A DNA stretch of 64,000 nucleotides, taken from Ramlibacter pallidus. Its GTDB lineage: Bacteria > Pseudomonadota > Gammaproteobacteria > Burkholderiales > Burkholderiaceae_C. This document shows positions 31,300 through 40,374 of this stretch, one piece after another. Position 1 is the first letter of the stretch. Each line of letters starts with the position of its first letter. The notes beneath the pieces are model-generated. The model had not been told where the DNA came from. It saw nothing but the letters and a program-made list of their open reading frames with translations, and made no database searches. The stretch is taken from contig NZ_JADDIV010000004.1 in assembly GCF_015070875.1 (NCBI RefSeq), positions 124,001-188,000 of the forward strand, in the 5' to 3' direction. The position numbers and the translations under genes were made by a program.

Positions 31300-32274
31300 A
31301 TGAACCGTCGTCCCTTCCTGCGCGGCACGCTGCTCGCCGCGCTTGCCGGCCTGGCCGCGTCGCTGGCGGTCGCGCAGGCTTACCCGAACAAGCCGATCAA
31401 CCTGATCGTGCCCAACCCGCCCGGCGGGCTGGTGGACACCTCGGCGCGCATCGTCGCGGATTCGCTCGGCAAGGTGCTGGGGCAGAACGTCGTGGTGGAC
31501 AACCGCGGCGGCGGCAGCGGCAACGTGGCCTATGGCTTCGTCGCGCGCGCGCCGGCCGACGGCTACACGCTGCTGACCTCCTACTCCGCGTACCACGTGG
31601 GCAACCCCGCCCTGATGCCGAAGCTGCCCTGGGCGCAGAAGGACTTCACGCCCATCGCGCTCGTCACGGTCGCGACCAACGTCATCGCCGCGCATCCTTC
31701 CGTGCCCGCCGGCACGCTGCAGGAATTCATCGCGCACCTGAAGAAGAACCCCGGCCGCCTCAGCTACGCATCGCAGGGCAACGGCTCCGTCTCGCACATC
31801 GGCACCGAGATGTTCAAGGCGCAGACCGGCACCCGCATGGTCCACATCCCCTATCGCGGCTCCGGCCCGGCGATGCAGGACGTGCTGAGCGGCCAGGTCC
31901 AGGTGTTCATGACGACGCCGCCTTCGGTGATGGGTCACGTGCAGCAGGGCAAGCTCAAGGCCTTCGCGGTCACCGGCGCGCAGCGCCACCCGGGCCTGCC
32001 GAACGTGCCGACCACGGCGGAAGCAGGACTCAAGGGCTTCGAGCTGGAGTCGTGGGTGGCGATCTTCGCGCCCGCCGGCACGCCGCCCGAGGTCGTGAAC
32101 CGCCTCGCGGCCGGCATCAAGCAGGGCCTGGAAACGCCGGAAGCGAAGGCGCGCGCCGACGGCGCCGGCATCGAGATCCGCTACCTGCCGCCCGCCGCGC
32201 TGGACGCCATGGTCAAGCGCGAGACCGAGTTCTGGGCCAGGACGATCAAGGCCGCCGGCATCACCGCCGACTGA
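31300..32274 (+). CDS. Bug/TctC-family tripartite tricarboxylate receptor
   Basis: A 324-residue periplasmic binding protein with an N-terminal signal peptide (MNRRPFLRG, hydrophobic core, AVAQA). The mature N terminus YPNKPINLIVPNPPGGLVD and the DNRGGGSGN loop are the standard Bug motifs for carboxylate ligands. GAGGAG precedes the ATG. There is no TctA/TctB membrane pair nearby. It is probably co-transcribed with the CoA-transferase. Confidence 0.94.
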   Translation: MNRRPFLRGTLLAALAGLAASLAVAQAYPNKPINLIVPNPPGGLVDTSARIVADSLGKVLGQNVVVDNRGGGSGNVAYGFVARAPADGYTLLTSYSAYHVGNPALMPKLPWAQKDFTPIALVTVATNVIAAHPSVPAGTLQEFIAHLKKNPGRLSYASQGNGSVSHIGTEMFKAQTGTRMVHIPYRGSGPAMQDVLSGQVQVFMTTPPSVMGHVQQGKLKAFAVTGAQRHPGLPNVPTTAEAGLKGFELESWVAIFAPAGTPPEVVNRLAAGIKQGLETPEAKARADGAGIEIRYLPPAALDAMVKRETEFWARTIKAAGITAD

Positions 32275-32283
32275 GCGCCCCGC

Positions 32284-33978
32284 TCACGGCAGCGTGAAGG
32301 AAAAGCGCGCCCCTTCGCCGGGACGCGCCTCGGCGGAGATGCGGCCGCCGTGCAGCGTCACGATGCGGTGCACCGCGGCGAGCCCCACGCCGGTGCCGGG
32401 GAAGTCCGTCGCGTCGTGCATGCGCCGGAAGGGCTGGAACAGGCCCTCGGCCAGGCCGGCGTCGAAGCCGTCCCCGTCGTCCGCCACGAAGAAGCCGCCG
32501 CCGCGCTCGGGGGTTTCGCGCCCGAAGCGGATGTGCGCGAGCGGCCGGCGCGAAGTGAACTTCCACGCGTTGCCGAGCAGGTTCTCCAGCACCTGCCGCA
32601 GGAGCGCCGGATCGCCGGTGGCGGTGAGGCCGGGCTCGACCGCCGATTCCACCTGCCTCGCCGGGTCCGCTTCCCGCAGTTGCGCCAGCACGTCCTGCGC
32701 GATCGCGCTCAGGTCCAGCGCTTCCTTGCGCAGCGGCACGCGCGTGAGCCGCCCCAGGTCGAGCAGCGACGTGGTGATCTGCTGCATGCGGCGCGCGTTG
32801 GCCTGGATGCGCTGCAGGTAGTGCAGCGGCCTGCCTTCGCCGCCGCCGCGCACGGCGGGTTCCAGCGCATCCGCGAACCCCTCGATCGCCGCGAGCGGCG
32901 CCCGCACGTCGTGGGCGACGGCATACGAGAAGGTCTCCAGGTCCTGGTAGGCCTGCTGCAGCTGCGTCGTGCGCTCGCGCACCTGCTGCTCCAGTCCGGC
33001 GTTCAGCGCCTCCACTTCGCGGCGCGACTGGCTGAGGGCGATCGCGCCGCGCACGCTGTCGGCATGCAGGCGTGACAGCAGCAGGTAGGCGGCGAGCAGG
33101 GCGCCCGTCCCGAGGGCGAACACGCTCAGCAGGCGCAGGCGCCGGTCGCGGAAGGCCGCCAGCGCGTCGTGCCGCGAAGTCGCGACCCGCACGCCGAGGC
33201 CGGCGTCCGCCAGCGTGCGCGCGGCGACCAGGTGCGGCTGCCCGTCCACGAGCACGGTGTCGCCGGCGGGCCGCAGCAATCCCGCGAGCGCCGCGAAGCC
33301 GCCCTCCGCCTCCACGGCGCCTGCGCCGGAGCGCCAGGCCGCGCGGGCCTGCCCGTCGCTGCCGGCGAGCAGGACCGCCGTGTCGTCGGTGAGTTCCACC
33401 GACTGCATGATGCCGAGCAGCGTGCGCACCGGCGTGAAGGCCACCGCCAGCGCCAGCCGCTCGCGCGCGTCGTTCTCCAGCGGCAGTGCCAGGGGCACGT
33501 GCAGCGCACCGGCCGCGGGCAGCGGGCGCAGCACGGCCAGCTGGCCGCCGGGCGGCGTGGCCGCGCCGAGCGCGGCGCAGGTGGTGGGCGACAGCCGAGC
33601 GATGGAGGCGGGTGCGTCGAGGACGGACCCGTCGGGCAGGCACAGGCCAAGCCCCGAGAACGCGTCGTTCGCCTGCAGCCGGTCGGCCAGGCGTTGCTGC
33701 AGCATGTCGCGGCTGGCCCCGGCGGCGAGCTGGTCGCCCAGCAGCCGGTGCACGGCGAGCGCGTTGCGCAGCACCCTGCGCACGTAGTGTTCGACCGCGA
33801 TCGCCAGGTTGGCGTCGCGCTGGGCCACGGTCCCCAGCGCCAGCCGGCGCTCGTGGGCGGTGTGTTCCGCGAACGCGGCCCATCCGAGCACGGCGAGCAG
33901 CAGGAACACGATGCGCAGGGCCAGCCGCCACTGGCGCGCGCCGCGGCGCAGCCGGCTCTCGTCGGCGTCAGGTTCCAT
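32284..33978 (-). CDS. orphan sensor histidine kinase
   Basis: A 564-residue membrane kinase: helix 1 at about 20-42, an extracytoplasmic sensor domain of about 240 residues, helix 2 at about 287-307, then a coiled coil leading to the HisKA domain with H356 in SYAVAHDVRAPL, an N-box (LENLLGNAWKFT), G1 (VADDGDGFD) and G2 (GTGVGLAAVH). Its DHp/ATPase core resembles phytochrome-like kinases. No response regulator is adjacent. It is 36 bp downstream of a Bug gene on the same strand and may be co-transcribed with it. Confidence 0.9.
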   Translation of the reverse strand: MEPDADESRLRRGARQWRLALRIVFLLLAVLGWAAFAEHTAHERRLALGTVAQRDANLAIAVEHYVRRVLRNALAVHRLLGDQLAAGASRDMLQQRLADRLQANDAFSGLGLCLPDGSVLDAPASIARLSPTTCAALGAATPPGGQLAVLRPLPAAGALHVPLALPLENDARERLALAVAFTPVRTLLGIMQSVELTDDTAVLLAGSDGQARAAWRSGAGAVEAEGGFAALAGLLRPAGDTVLVDGQPHLVAARTLADAGLGVRVATSRHDALAAFRDRRLRLLSVFALGTGALLAAYLLLSRLHADSVRGAIALSQSRREVEALNAGLEQQVRERTTQLQQAYQDLETFSYAVAHDVRAPLAAIEGFADALEPAVRGGGEGRPLHYLQRIQANARRMQQITTSLLDLGRLTRVPLRKEALDLSAIAQDVLAQLREADPARQVESAVEPGLTATGDPALLRQVLENLLGNAWKFTSRRPLAHIRFGRETPERGGGFFVADDGDGFDAGLAEGLFQPFRRMHDATDFPGTGVGLAAVHRIVTLHGGRISAEARPGEGARFSFTLP

Positions 33979-34014
33979 GGCGCCCGGCCTGCTGCGGCGC
34001 CGGCATGGCCGTTC

Positions 34015-34986
34015 CTATTCCACCTTGGCGCCGGAGAACTTCACGATCTTCTCCCACTTCTCCGTCTCGGCCCGGTGCAGCGCCCAGAACTGTTCGGGCG
34101 TCCCGCCGATCGGCACCCCGCCGAGGTCGGCCAGCTTGGCCTTCATGGCGGGGTCCGCCAGCGCGGCGTTGATCTCGCGGTTCAGCCGCGCGACGACGGC
34201 CGGCGGCGTGCCCTTGGGCGCGGCTGCGCCGAACCACGCGCTGGCCTCGTAGCCGGGCACCGTCTCGGCGACGGTGGGCGTGTCGGGCAGCGCGGGTGAA
34301 CGCTGCGCGCTCGTGACCGCCAGCGCGCGCAGGTTGCCGCCGCGGATGTGCCCGATGATCGAGGGCATGTTGTCGAACAGCACGTCGACCTGGCCGGGGA
34401 TCAGGTCGACGATCGCCGGGCCGGCGCCCTTGTACGGGATGTGCTTCATGTCCACGCCGGTCATGAACTTGAACAGCTCGCCCGACAGGTGCACCGACGT
34501 GCCCGAGCCCGAGGAGGCCATGTTGATCTTGCCCGGGTTCTTCTTGCCGTACTCGATGAACTCGGCGACGTTCTTCGCCGGGAAGTTCTTCGTCACCGTC
34601 ATCACGTTCGGCACGCGGATGATGCCGCCGACCGGCACCAGGTCTTCCAGGAAGTTGAAGGGCAGCTTCGGGTACAGCGTCGCGTTGATCGCGTTGGCGG
34701 GGTTGACCAGGTGGATGGTGTAGCCGTCGGGTGGCGCCTTGGCGGCCATCTCGGTGCCGATGTTGTTGCCGCCGCCGGGCTTGTTGTCCACCACCACCTG
34801 CTGGCCCAGGCGCTGCGACAGCCACGTGGCCATCAGGCGCGCCAGCAGGTCCGTGGTGCCGCCCGGCGGGTAGGGCACGATCCAGCGGATCGGCCGGTTC
34901 GGGTAGTCCGGCTGCGCGGAGGCCGGCACGGCGAGGAAGCTGGCAAGCAGGACGAGTCCGGAGACGAACGTTGGCAGCAGACGCAT
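34015..34986 (-). CDS. Bug/TctC-family tripartite tricarboxylate receptor
   Basis: A 323-residue periplasmic receptor. It has a signal peptide ending VPASA, mature DYPNRPIRWIVPYPPGGTTDLLARL, DNKPGGGNNIG and IPYKGAGPAI. It lies downstream of the UxaA-type dehydratase (76-bp gap) and upstream of the histidine kinase. Next to a sugar-acid dehydratase, a hexarate-type ligand is plausible (inference). Confidence 0.94.
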   Translation of the reverse strand: MRLLPTFVSGLVLLASFLAVPASAQPDYPNRPIRWIVPYPPGGTTDLLARLMATWLSQRLGQQVVVDNKPGGGNNIGTEMAAKAPPDGYTIHLVNPANAINATLYPKLPFNFLEDLVPVGGIIRVPNVMTVTKNFPAKNVAEFIEYGKKNPGKINMASSGSGTSVHLSGELFKFMTGVDMKHIPYKGAGPAIVDLIPGQVDVLFDNMPSIIGHIRGGNLRALAVTSAQRSPALPDTPTVAETVPGYEASAWFGAAAPKGTPPAVVARLNREINAALADPAMKAKLADLGGVPIGGTPEQFWALHRAETEKWEKIVKFSGAKVE

Positions 34987-35062
34987 GGTGGCTCCTGTGG
35001 TGGCTGTCCCCGGCCACGTTACAGGCGCCGCCCGCCGCCTCCCATAGGGTATTCCGGTAGCT

Positions 35063-36616
35063 TCAGGTCACCGGCGCCGGATTGAAGAGCACCAGGGCGT
35101 TGTGCAGCTTCCATTTCTCCGCCCAGGTCTTCCTGCGGCCGCTGGCCACGTCGAGCATCAGGTGGAACAGCTCCCAGCCCACGTCCTCGATGGTGGCCTG
35201 GCCGTCGGCGATCTTGCCGGCGTTGACGTCCATCAGGTCGTGCCAGCGGCGCGCCAGGTCGCTGCGCGTCGCCACCTTGATCACCGGCACTTCGGCCAGC
35301 CCGTAGGGCGTGCCGCGTCCGGTGGTGAACACGTGCAGGTTCATGCCGGCCGCCAGCTGCAGCGTGCCGCAGATGAAGTCGCTGGCCGGCGTCGCCGCGT
35401 AGGTCAGGCCTTTCTGGCGCAGCTTCTCGCCGGGCGCCAGCACGCCCGTGATGGGCGCGGAGCCGGACTTGACGATGGAGCCCATGGCCTTCTCGACGAT
35501 GTTGGACAAGCCGCCCTTCTTGTTGCCGGGGCTGGTGTTGGCGCTGCGGTCCACGGCGCCGCGCTTGAGGTACGCGTCGTACCAGGCCATCTCGCGGATC
35601 ATCGCTTCGGCGATCTCGGGCGAGGCCGCGCGCGAGGTGAGCTGGTCCACGCCGTCGCGCACCTCGGTCGTCTCGGAGAACATCACGCTGGCGCCGGCGC
35701 GCACCAGCAGGTCGGCGCAGAAGCCCACCGCCGGATTGGCCGTGACGCCGGAGAAGGCATCGCTGCCGCCGCACTGCACGCCCACCACCAGTTCGCTGGC
35801 CGGCACCGTCTCGCGCCGGCGCGCGTCCAGCCGCTTCAGGTGCTGGTCGGCCTGCCGCATGATCGAGTCGACCATCGACATGAAGCCGACGTGCGCGTCG
35901 TCCTGCAGGCACACCACGTCCAGCTGCGCCTCGGCGCCGCGTTCGTCCACCACCGGGATGGTGCCGGGCGGCATCAGCCTTTCCGGCTGCAGCTTCTCGC
36001 ACCCCAGGCTCACCATCATCAGCTCGCCGCCGAAGTTGGGGTTGAGGCTCAGGTTGCGCAGCGTGCGGATCGGGATCGCGGCGTCCGGCGCGTCGATCGC
36101 CACGCCGCAGCCGTAGCCGTGCTCCAGCGCGACCACGTCGTCGACGTTGGGGTAGCGGGGCAGCAGCTCGGACTTGATCCGCTGCACGGCGAACTCGGTC
36201 ACGCCGGCCACGCACTGCACGGTCTGCGTGATGGCCAGGATGTTGCGCGTGCCGACCGAGCCGTCGGCGTTGCGGTAGCCCTCGAAGGTGTAGCCCTCCA
36301 GCGGCGGCAGCGCGCGCCGTGGCGCATTGGCGATCGGCAGGTTGTCCAGCCCGCGCGCATCGGGCATGCGCAGCAGGCGCTCGTGCACCCAGCTGCCGGC
36401 CGGGATGTCGTTCACGGCATAGCCGATCGTCACGTCGTAGCGCCGCACGGCGCTGCCCGCGGGCAGGTCGGCGAGGGCGACCTTGTGTCCCTGCGGCACC
36501 TTGTCGCGCAGCACCAGGCCGGACGGCAGGCGCGTGCCGGCGGGCAGTCCGCCGTCGTTGGCGACGATGGCCACGTTGTCGGCCGGGTGCATGAGGATGG
36601 TGAGGGGTTCGGTCAT
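35063..36616 (-). CDS. UxaA/GarD-family sugar-acid dehydratase
   Basis: A 517-residue hydro-lyase of the altronate/galactarate dehydratase family, an iron-dependent enzyme that removes water from aldonic or aldaric acids. An N-terminal SAF domain (about 1-95; [19 protein letters not shown]) precedes the catalytic UxaA domain with [32 protein letters not shown] and a C-terminal [16 protein letters not shown]. Start 36616 (MTEPLT) gives the standard N terminus. Its substrate could be altronate, galactarate or a related acid. Confidence 0.92.
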   Translation of the reverse strand: MTEPLTILMHPADNVAIVANDGGLPAGTRLPSGLVLRDKVPQGHKVALADLPAGSAVRRYDVTIGYAVNDIPAGSWVHERLLRMPDARGLDNLPIANAPRRALPPLEGYTFEGYRNADGSVGTRNILAITQTVQCVAGVTEFAVQRIKSELLPRYPNVDDVVALEHGYGCGVAIDAPDAAIPIRTLRNLSLNPNFGGELMMVSLGCEKLQPERLMPPGTIPVVDERGAEAQLDVVCLQDDAHVGFMSMVDSIMRQADQHLKRLDARRRETVPASELVVGVQCGGSDAFSGVTANPAVGFCADLLVRAGASVMFSETTEVRDGVDQLTSRAASPEIAEAMIREMAWYDAYLKRGAVDRSANTSPGNKKGGLSNIVEKAMGSIVKSGSAPITGVLAPGEKLRQKGLTYAATPASDFICGTLQLAAGMNLHVFTTGRGTPYGLAEVPVIKVATRSDLARRWHDLMDVNAGKIADGQATIEDVGWELFHLMLDVASGRRKTWAEKWKLHNALVLFNPAPVT

Positions 36617-36664
36617 GGCGGGCGGGGAAGGTCGGCCCCGATTATCCCGCGCCCCCGGCATGCC

Positions 36665-37147
36665 TCACACGAGCAGGGCCACCCCGAAGATCCCGATCAT
36701 CATGAAGGCCAGCACGAACTTGGCGAGCATGCCCGCCATGAGGCCGAGCCAGGTGGCGATGCCCACGCGCACCGCCTTGTTCTGGTCGCGCCGCGCCAGG
36801 TACTCGCCGGCCGCGGCGCCCACCAGCGGCATGAACAGCACGCCGACGATGCCCATGAAGATGCCCGCGACCGTGCCGATGGCGGCGCCGATGATCGCCT
36901 GCCGGCTGGCGCCGGCGCGCTTTGCGCCGAGCATCGCGGCGACGTAGTCCATCGCCCAGGCGATCACCGCCAGCACCGTGACGGCGGCCACGGCGAACCA
37001 GCCGACCCGCGTGAAATCGTCGATCCAGGCGCCGAGGACGATGCCGGCCAGCACCAGGATGGTCCCGGGCAGCGCGGGCAGCACGATGCCGGCCAGGCCG
37101 ACCAGGATGAGGGCGATGCTGAGGAGCCAGAGCAGGGAATCGGTCAC
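36665..37147 (-). CDS. DUF456 membrane protein
   Basis: A 160-residue, glycine-rich integral membrane protein with about five helices and the DUF456 pattern: VGLAGIVLPALPGTILVLAG, a DYV..LGAKR.GAS segment, then GPxxGAAAGE-like glycine repeats. The start is GTG 37147, preceded by AAAGGACACC. The function of the family is unknown. It precedes the dehydratase by 48 bp on the same strand. Confidence 0.88.
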   Translation of the reverse strand: MTDSLLWLLSIALILVGLAGIVLPALPGTILVLAGIVLGAWIDDFTRVGWFAVAAVTVLAVIAWAMDYVAAMLGAKRAGASRQAIIGAAIGTVAGIFMGIVGVLFMPLVGAAAGEYLARRDQNKAVRVGIATWLGLMAGMLAKFVLAFMMIGIFGVALLV

Positions 37148-37307
37148 GGTGTCCTTTCGCGCAGGGCGGCTCAGGATAGCGGACCCAGTCGGCGCCGTGC
37201 GCGGCCCCGGGCAGGGTCGCACCCGAGGCGCGCCGCGGCCGGCTGCGGCTAGCATGCCCCGCACGGCCGCGATGGCCGCAGGCACCGACCTTTCCAGGAG
37301 ACATCCC

Positions 37308-38276
37308 ATGCATCGTCGCAGCATCCTCGCCGGCGTGGCCGCCGTCCTCGCCGCCGGCTCCGTGCTGGCGCAGGCCCCGTGGCCCGCCAAGCCCATCACC
37401 TACGTCGTGCCGTTCGGCGCCGGCGGCACCACCGACGTGCTGGCCCGGCTGGTGACGCAGAAGGCCGGCCCCGCGCTGGGCACCACCTTCGTGATCGAGA
37501 ACAAGCCGGGCGCCGGCGGCAGCATGGGTTCGGACTTCACGGCCAAGGCCGCGCCGGACGGGTACACGATCCAGGGCGGCACGATCAGCTCGCATGCGAT
37601 CAACGCGAGCCTCTATGCCAAGCTGCCGTACGACCCCATCAAGAACTTCCAGCCGATCACCATGATCGGGTCCATGCCCAACATCCTGGTGGTGCGGGCG
37701 GAGAGCCCGTACAAGACGGTGCAGGACGTGATCGCCGCCGCCAAGGCGAAGCCGGGTTCCGTGAACTACGCGTCCTCCGGCAACGGCACCTCGCAGCACC
37801 TGTCCGGCGTGTTCTTCGAGCAGATGACCGGCGGCAAGATGGTCCACGTGCCGTACAAGAGCAGCGCCGAGTCGCTGCAGGCCCTGCTGTCGGGGCAGGG
37901 CGCCGACATCATCTTCGAGAACCTCGCGCCCGCCATGCCGCACATCAAGGCCGGCAAGCTGCGGGCGCTGGGCGTCACCTCCGCCAGGCGCTCCTCCGCC
38001 GTGCCCGAGGTGCCGGCGATCGCCGAAACGCTGCCCGGCTTCGACGTGGTGTCCTGGCAGGCCATCTTCGCGCCCGCCGGCGTGCCCAAGCCCATCGTCG
38101 ACCGCCTCTCGGCGGAGATGATCAAGGCGGTGAACGACCCCGAGGTCAAGGGCAAGCTGGTGGCGCAGGGCATCGAACCCGGCGGCATGAGCCCGGCGGA
38201 ACTCGCCGCCTTCCAGAAGGAAGAGCTCGACAAGTGGGCCCGCGTGATCAAGGCCGGCAACATCAAGGTGGAGTGA
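37308..38276 (+). CDS. Bug/TctC-family tripartite tricarboxylate receptor
   Basis: A 322-residue periplasmic receptor. Signal peptide MHRRSILAGVAAVLAAGSVLA, mature WPAKPITYVVPFGAGGTTDVLARL, ENKPGAGGSMGSD and VPYKSSAESLQALLSG. AGGAG lies 7 bases before the ATG. It is transcribed alone, followed by a hairpin terminator at 38288. Confidence 0.94.
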   Translation: MHRRSILAGVAAVLAAGSVLAQAPWPAKPITYVVPFGAGGTTDVLARLVTQKAGPALGTTFVIENKPGAGGSMGSDFTAKAAPDGYTIQGGTISSHAINASLYAKLPYDPIKNFQPITMIGSMPNILVVRAESPYKTVQDVIAAAKAKPGSVNYASSGNGTSQHLSGVFFEQMTGGKMVHVPYKSSAESLQALLSGQGADIIFENLAPAMPHIKAGKLRALGVTSARRSSAVPEVPAIAETLPGFDVVSWQAIFAPAGVPKPIVDRLSAEMIKAVNDPEVKGKLVAQGIEPGGMSPAELAAFQKEELDKWARVIKAGNIKVE

Positions 38277-38287
38277 CGCCAAGAAAG

Positions 38288-38308
38288 GAGCCCGCGCGAG
38301 GCGGGCTC
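38288..38308 (+). terminator. probable terminator of the Bug gene
   Basis: GAGCCCGC and GCGGGCTC form an 8-bp stem with a 5-base loop 12 bases after the Bug stop. The tail (AAACTTTG) is a weak T-tract. Confidence 0.6.
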
Positions 38309-38419
38309 AAACTTTGTCGCTAGCGGCACGCTTCAGGGTTGCCAAGCGTGCAGGAGCGAATCTAGGCGAGTGCGGTGCTCATCCGGGTGGCTTACGTAGC
38401 CGCCCGTTGCCGCGGGGCA

Positions 38420-39337
38420 TCACACCATCCACCGCGGGGACGCGTTGCCTTCGCCGTCCAGCTTGACCGGCACGGCCGGCAGTTCCGGCTCGGCTTCCGG
38501 CTCCGCTTCCGCAGGTTGGCGGCTCGGGATGGCCTCGGTCCAGGTCTGCACGTCCTCGGGCGTCATCGTGCTGGCCGGGGTGAGGCGTCCATCGACGTAG
38601 CCCAGGCGTTCGACGTCGTGCAGGTACTGTTCGCGCGACAGCAGCGTGCCGGCGCAGATGTGCGCGTCGATCGCCGGAGGCTCGCGGTTCTCGTCGGCCA
38701 GCTTCAGCAGCAGGCGGTCCATCACCCATTGCGGGATGCGGTGCCGTTCGCCGGGGTAGATGAAGCCGAACAGCGACAGGTGCGCGAGCAGCACGCGCCA
38801 GTGCGGCCCGAAGCGCTCCACCAGCTTCTTCCAGTCGATGCGCTCGGCATTGGCCTGGATCAGGTGCGCGACGTCGGCGCCGTCGTAGCGCTCGCGTTCC
38901 ATGATGAAGGCCTTGGACACCAGCCCGTCTTCCATGTTGGCGATGCACACCGGCACGCCCAGGATCTCGGCCTGCGCGTTGTCCTCGAACCAGCGCCCGT
39001 CCACCGGCGTGAGGCCGTTGCCCGAGTTGAAGATCAGGTCGATGAAGTCCTCGCCGGCATAGACCTTGGCCAGCCAGTGCGGGTACGGCATCTCGGAACG
39101 CCACCCCTCCGCGTCCGTCAGGGCCACGATGCGCTCGTAGTCCTCGCGGCGGATGAAGAGGTCCAGGTCCTTGGTCGAACGGCGGATGCCCGTGTAGCAG
39201 GCATGCGCGAACGCGCCGCCCACCAGGAAGGGCACGCCGGCATCGGTCAGCACCTGCAGCGCGCGGCGGTAGAACGCCGCGGTGTCCGGCGCGACTTCGT
39301 CCTCGAGGGACGGGGCGAGATGGGCGGAGGATGACAT
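38420..39337 (-). CDS. nucleotidyltransferase-fold protein
   Basis: A 305-residue soluble protein. The N-terminal GGAFAHACYTGIRRSTKDLDLFI contains the GG..(x)..T.DxD motif of the DNA polymerase-beta nucleotidyltransferase fold, as in uncharacterised or AbiEii-like members. The middle is alpha/beta (DLIFNSGNGLTPVDGRWFE) and the C-terminal end Glu/Pro-rich. No antitoxin-like partner is adjacent; a metallophosphoesterase is divergent 155 bp away. Start 39337 (MSSSAH) has TAACCT seven bases upstream and no Shine-Dalgarno. The substrate is unknown. Confidence 0.82.
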   Translation of the reverse strand: MSSSAHLAPSLEDEVAPDTAAFYRRALQVLTDAGVPFLVGGAFAHACYTGIRRSTKDLDLFIRREDYERIVALTDAEGWRSEMPYPHWLAKVYAGEDFIDLIFNSGNGLTPVDGRWFEDNAQAEILGVPVCIANMEDGLVSKAFIMERERYDGADVAHLIQANAERIDWKKLVERFGPHWRVLLAHLSLFGFIYPGERHRIPQWVMDRLLLKLADENREPPAIDAHICAGTLLSREQYLHDVERLGYVDGRLTPASTMTPEDVQTWTEAIPSRQPAEAEPEAEPELPAVPVKLDGEGNASPRWMV

Positions 39338-39492
39338 GCGTTGCAGGTTACGGAGCGCCACCCGGCCCGCGCGTCGCCCGGGATGCCTAAAGAAGAGGAG
39401 ACGGCGCCTCGCCCGGCGTCAGCGCGGGACTACACCCGCCGGTGCTGGCTGGACGATACGGACGGCCGCGTTCGCGTGCACCATCGGCAGCC

Positions 39493-40248
39493 ATGGCCAA
39501 ATCCGCGAGTACCGTCCGCTTCGCCGTCGTCGGCGACATCCACGTCACCAAGGACGCCGCCGGCCGGCTGCGCCCGTTCTTCGCGCAGGCGTCCGAGGCC
39601 GCCGACGCGCTGCTGCTGTGCGGCGACCTCACCGACTACGGCACGGCCGAAGAGGCGCACGTGCTGGCCGACGAACTGGCGTCCGTCTCGGTGCCCATCG
39701 TCGCCGTGCTGGGCAACCACGACTACGAGTCGGGCACGCCGGAAGTCGTGGTGGAGACGCTCACCCGCGCCGGCGTGCGCGTGCTCGACGGCGAGGCCTG
39801 CGAGATCGAGGGCGTCGGCATCGCGGGCGCCAAGGGCTTCGCCGGCGGCTTCGGCCGCGGGTCGCTGGGCGCCTGGGGCGAAGCCGTCATCAAGCAGTTC
39901 GTCCAGGAGGCGCTGCACGAGGCCATGAAGCTGGAGGCGGCGCTGGCCAAGCTGCGCACGCCGCATCGCATCGCCCTGCTGCACTATTCGCCGATCGCCG
40001 GGACGATCGAGGGCGAGCCGCGCGAGATCTTCCCCTTCCTCGGCAGCAGCCGGCTGGAGGAGCCGCTGCTGCGCTATCCCGTCGATGCGATCTTCCACGG
40101 ACATGCGCACCGCGGGACGCTGGAAGGCAAGACGATCAACGGGGTGCCGGTCTTCAACGTGGCCAAGCCGCTGCTGCAGCGCAGCCGGCCGGACCAGCCG
40201 CCTTTCCACCTGTACGAAGTGCCGCGCGAGGTGACCGCCGGGGTCTAG
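39493..40248 (+). CDS. calcineurin-like metallophosphoesterase
   Basis: A 251-residue cytoplasmic phosphoesterase. The dimetal motifs occur in order: GDIHV near the N terminus, CGDLTDYG, LGNHDYESG, and GHAHRG near the C terminus, so the active site is complete. There is no signal peptide. It is divergent from the nucleotidyltransferase-fold gene, and a shared pathway (nucleotide addition and removal) is possible but unsupported. Confidence 0.92.
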   Translation: MAKSASTVRFAVVGDIHVTKDAAGRLRPFFAQASEAADALLLCGDLTDYGTAEEAHVLADELASVSVPIVAVLGNHDYESGTPEVVVETLTRAGVRVLDGEACEIEGVGIAGAKGFAGGFGRGSLGAWGEAVIKQFVQEALHEAMKLEAALAKLRTPHRIALLHYSPIAGTIEGEPREIFPFLGSSRLEEPLLRYPVDAIFHGHAHRGTLEGKTINGVPVFNVAKPLLQRSRPDQPPFHLYEVPREVTAGV

Positions 40249-40374
40249 CGCAGCGGCCTGGCCGTCGTCCCCGGCGACGCGCACATTCCGTATCCCGCTC
40301 GACCATGCACGGACGGTGTGGTTGGCGTTAGCATGCGCCCCTTCCCATCACGGGGCGGCGCAAGCCGCGGTGCC

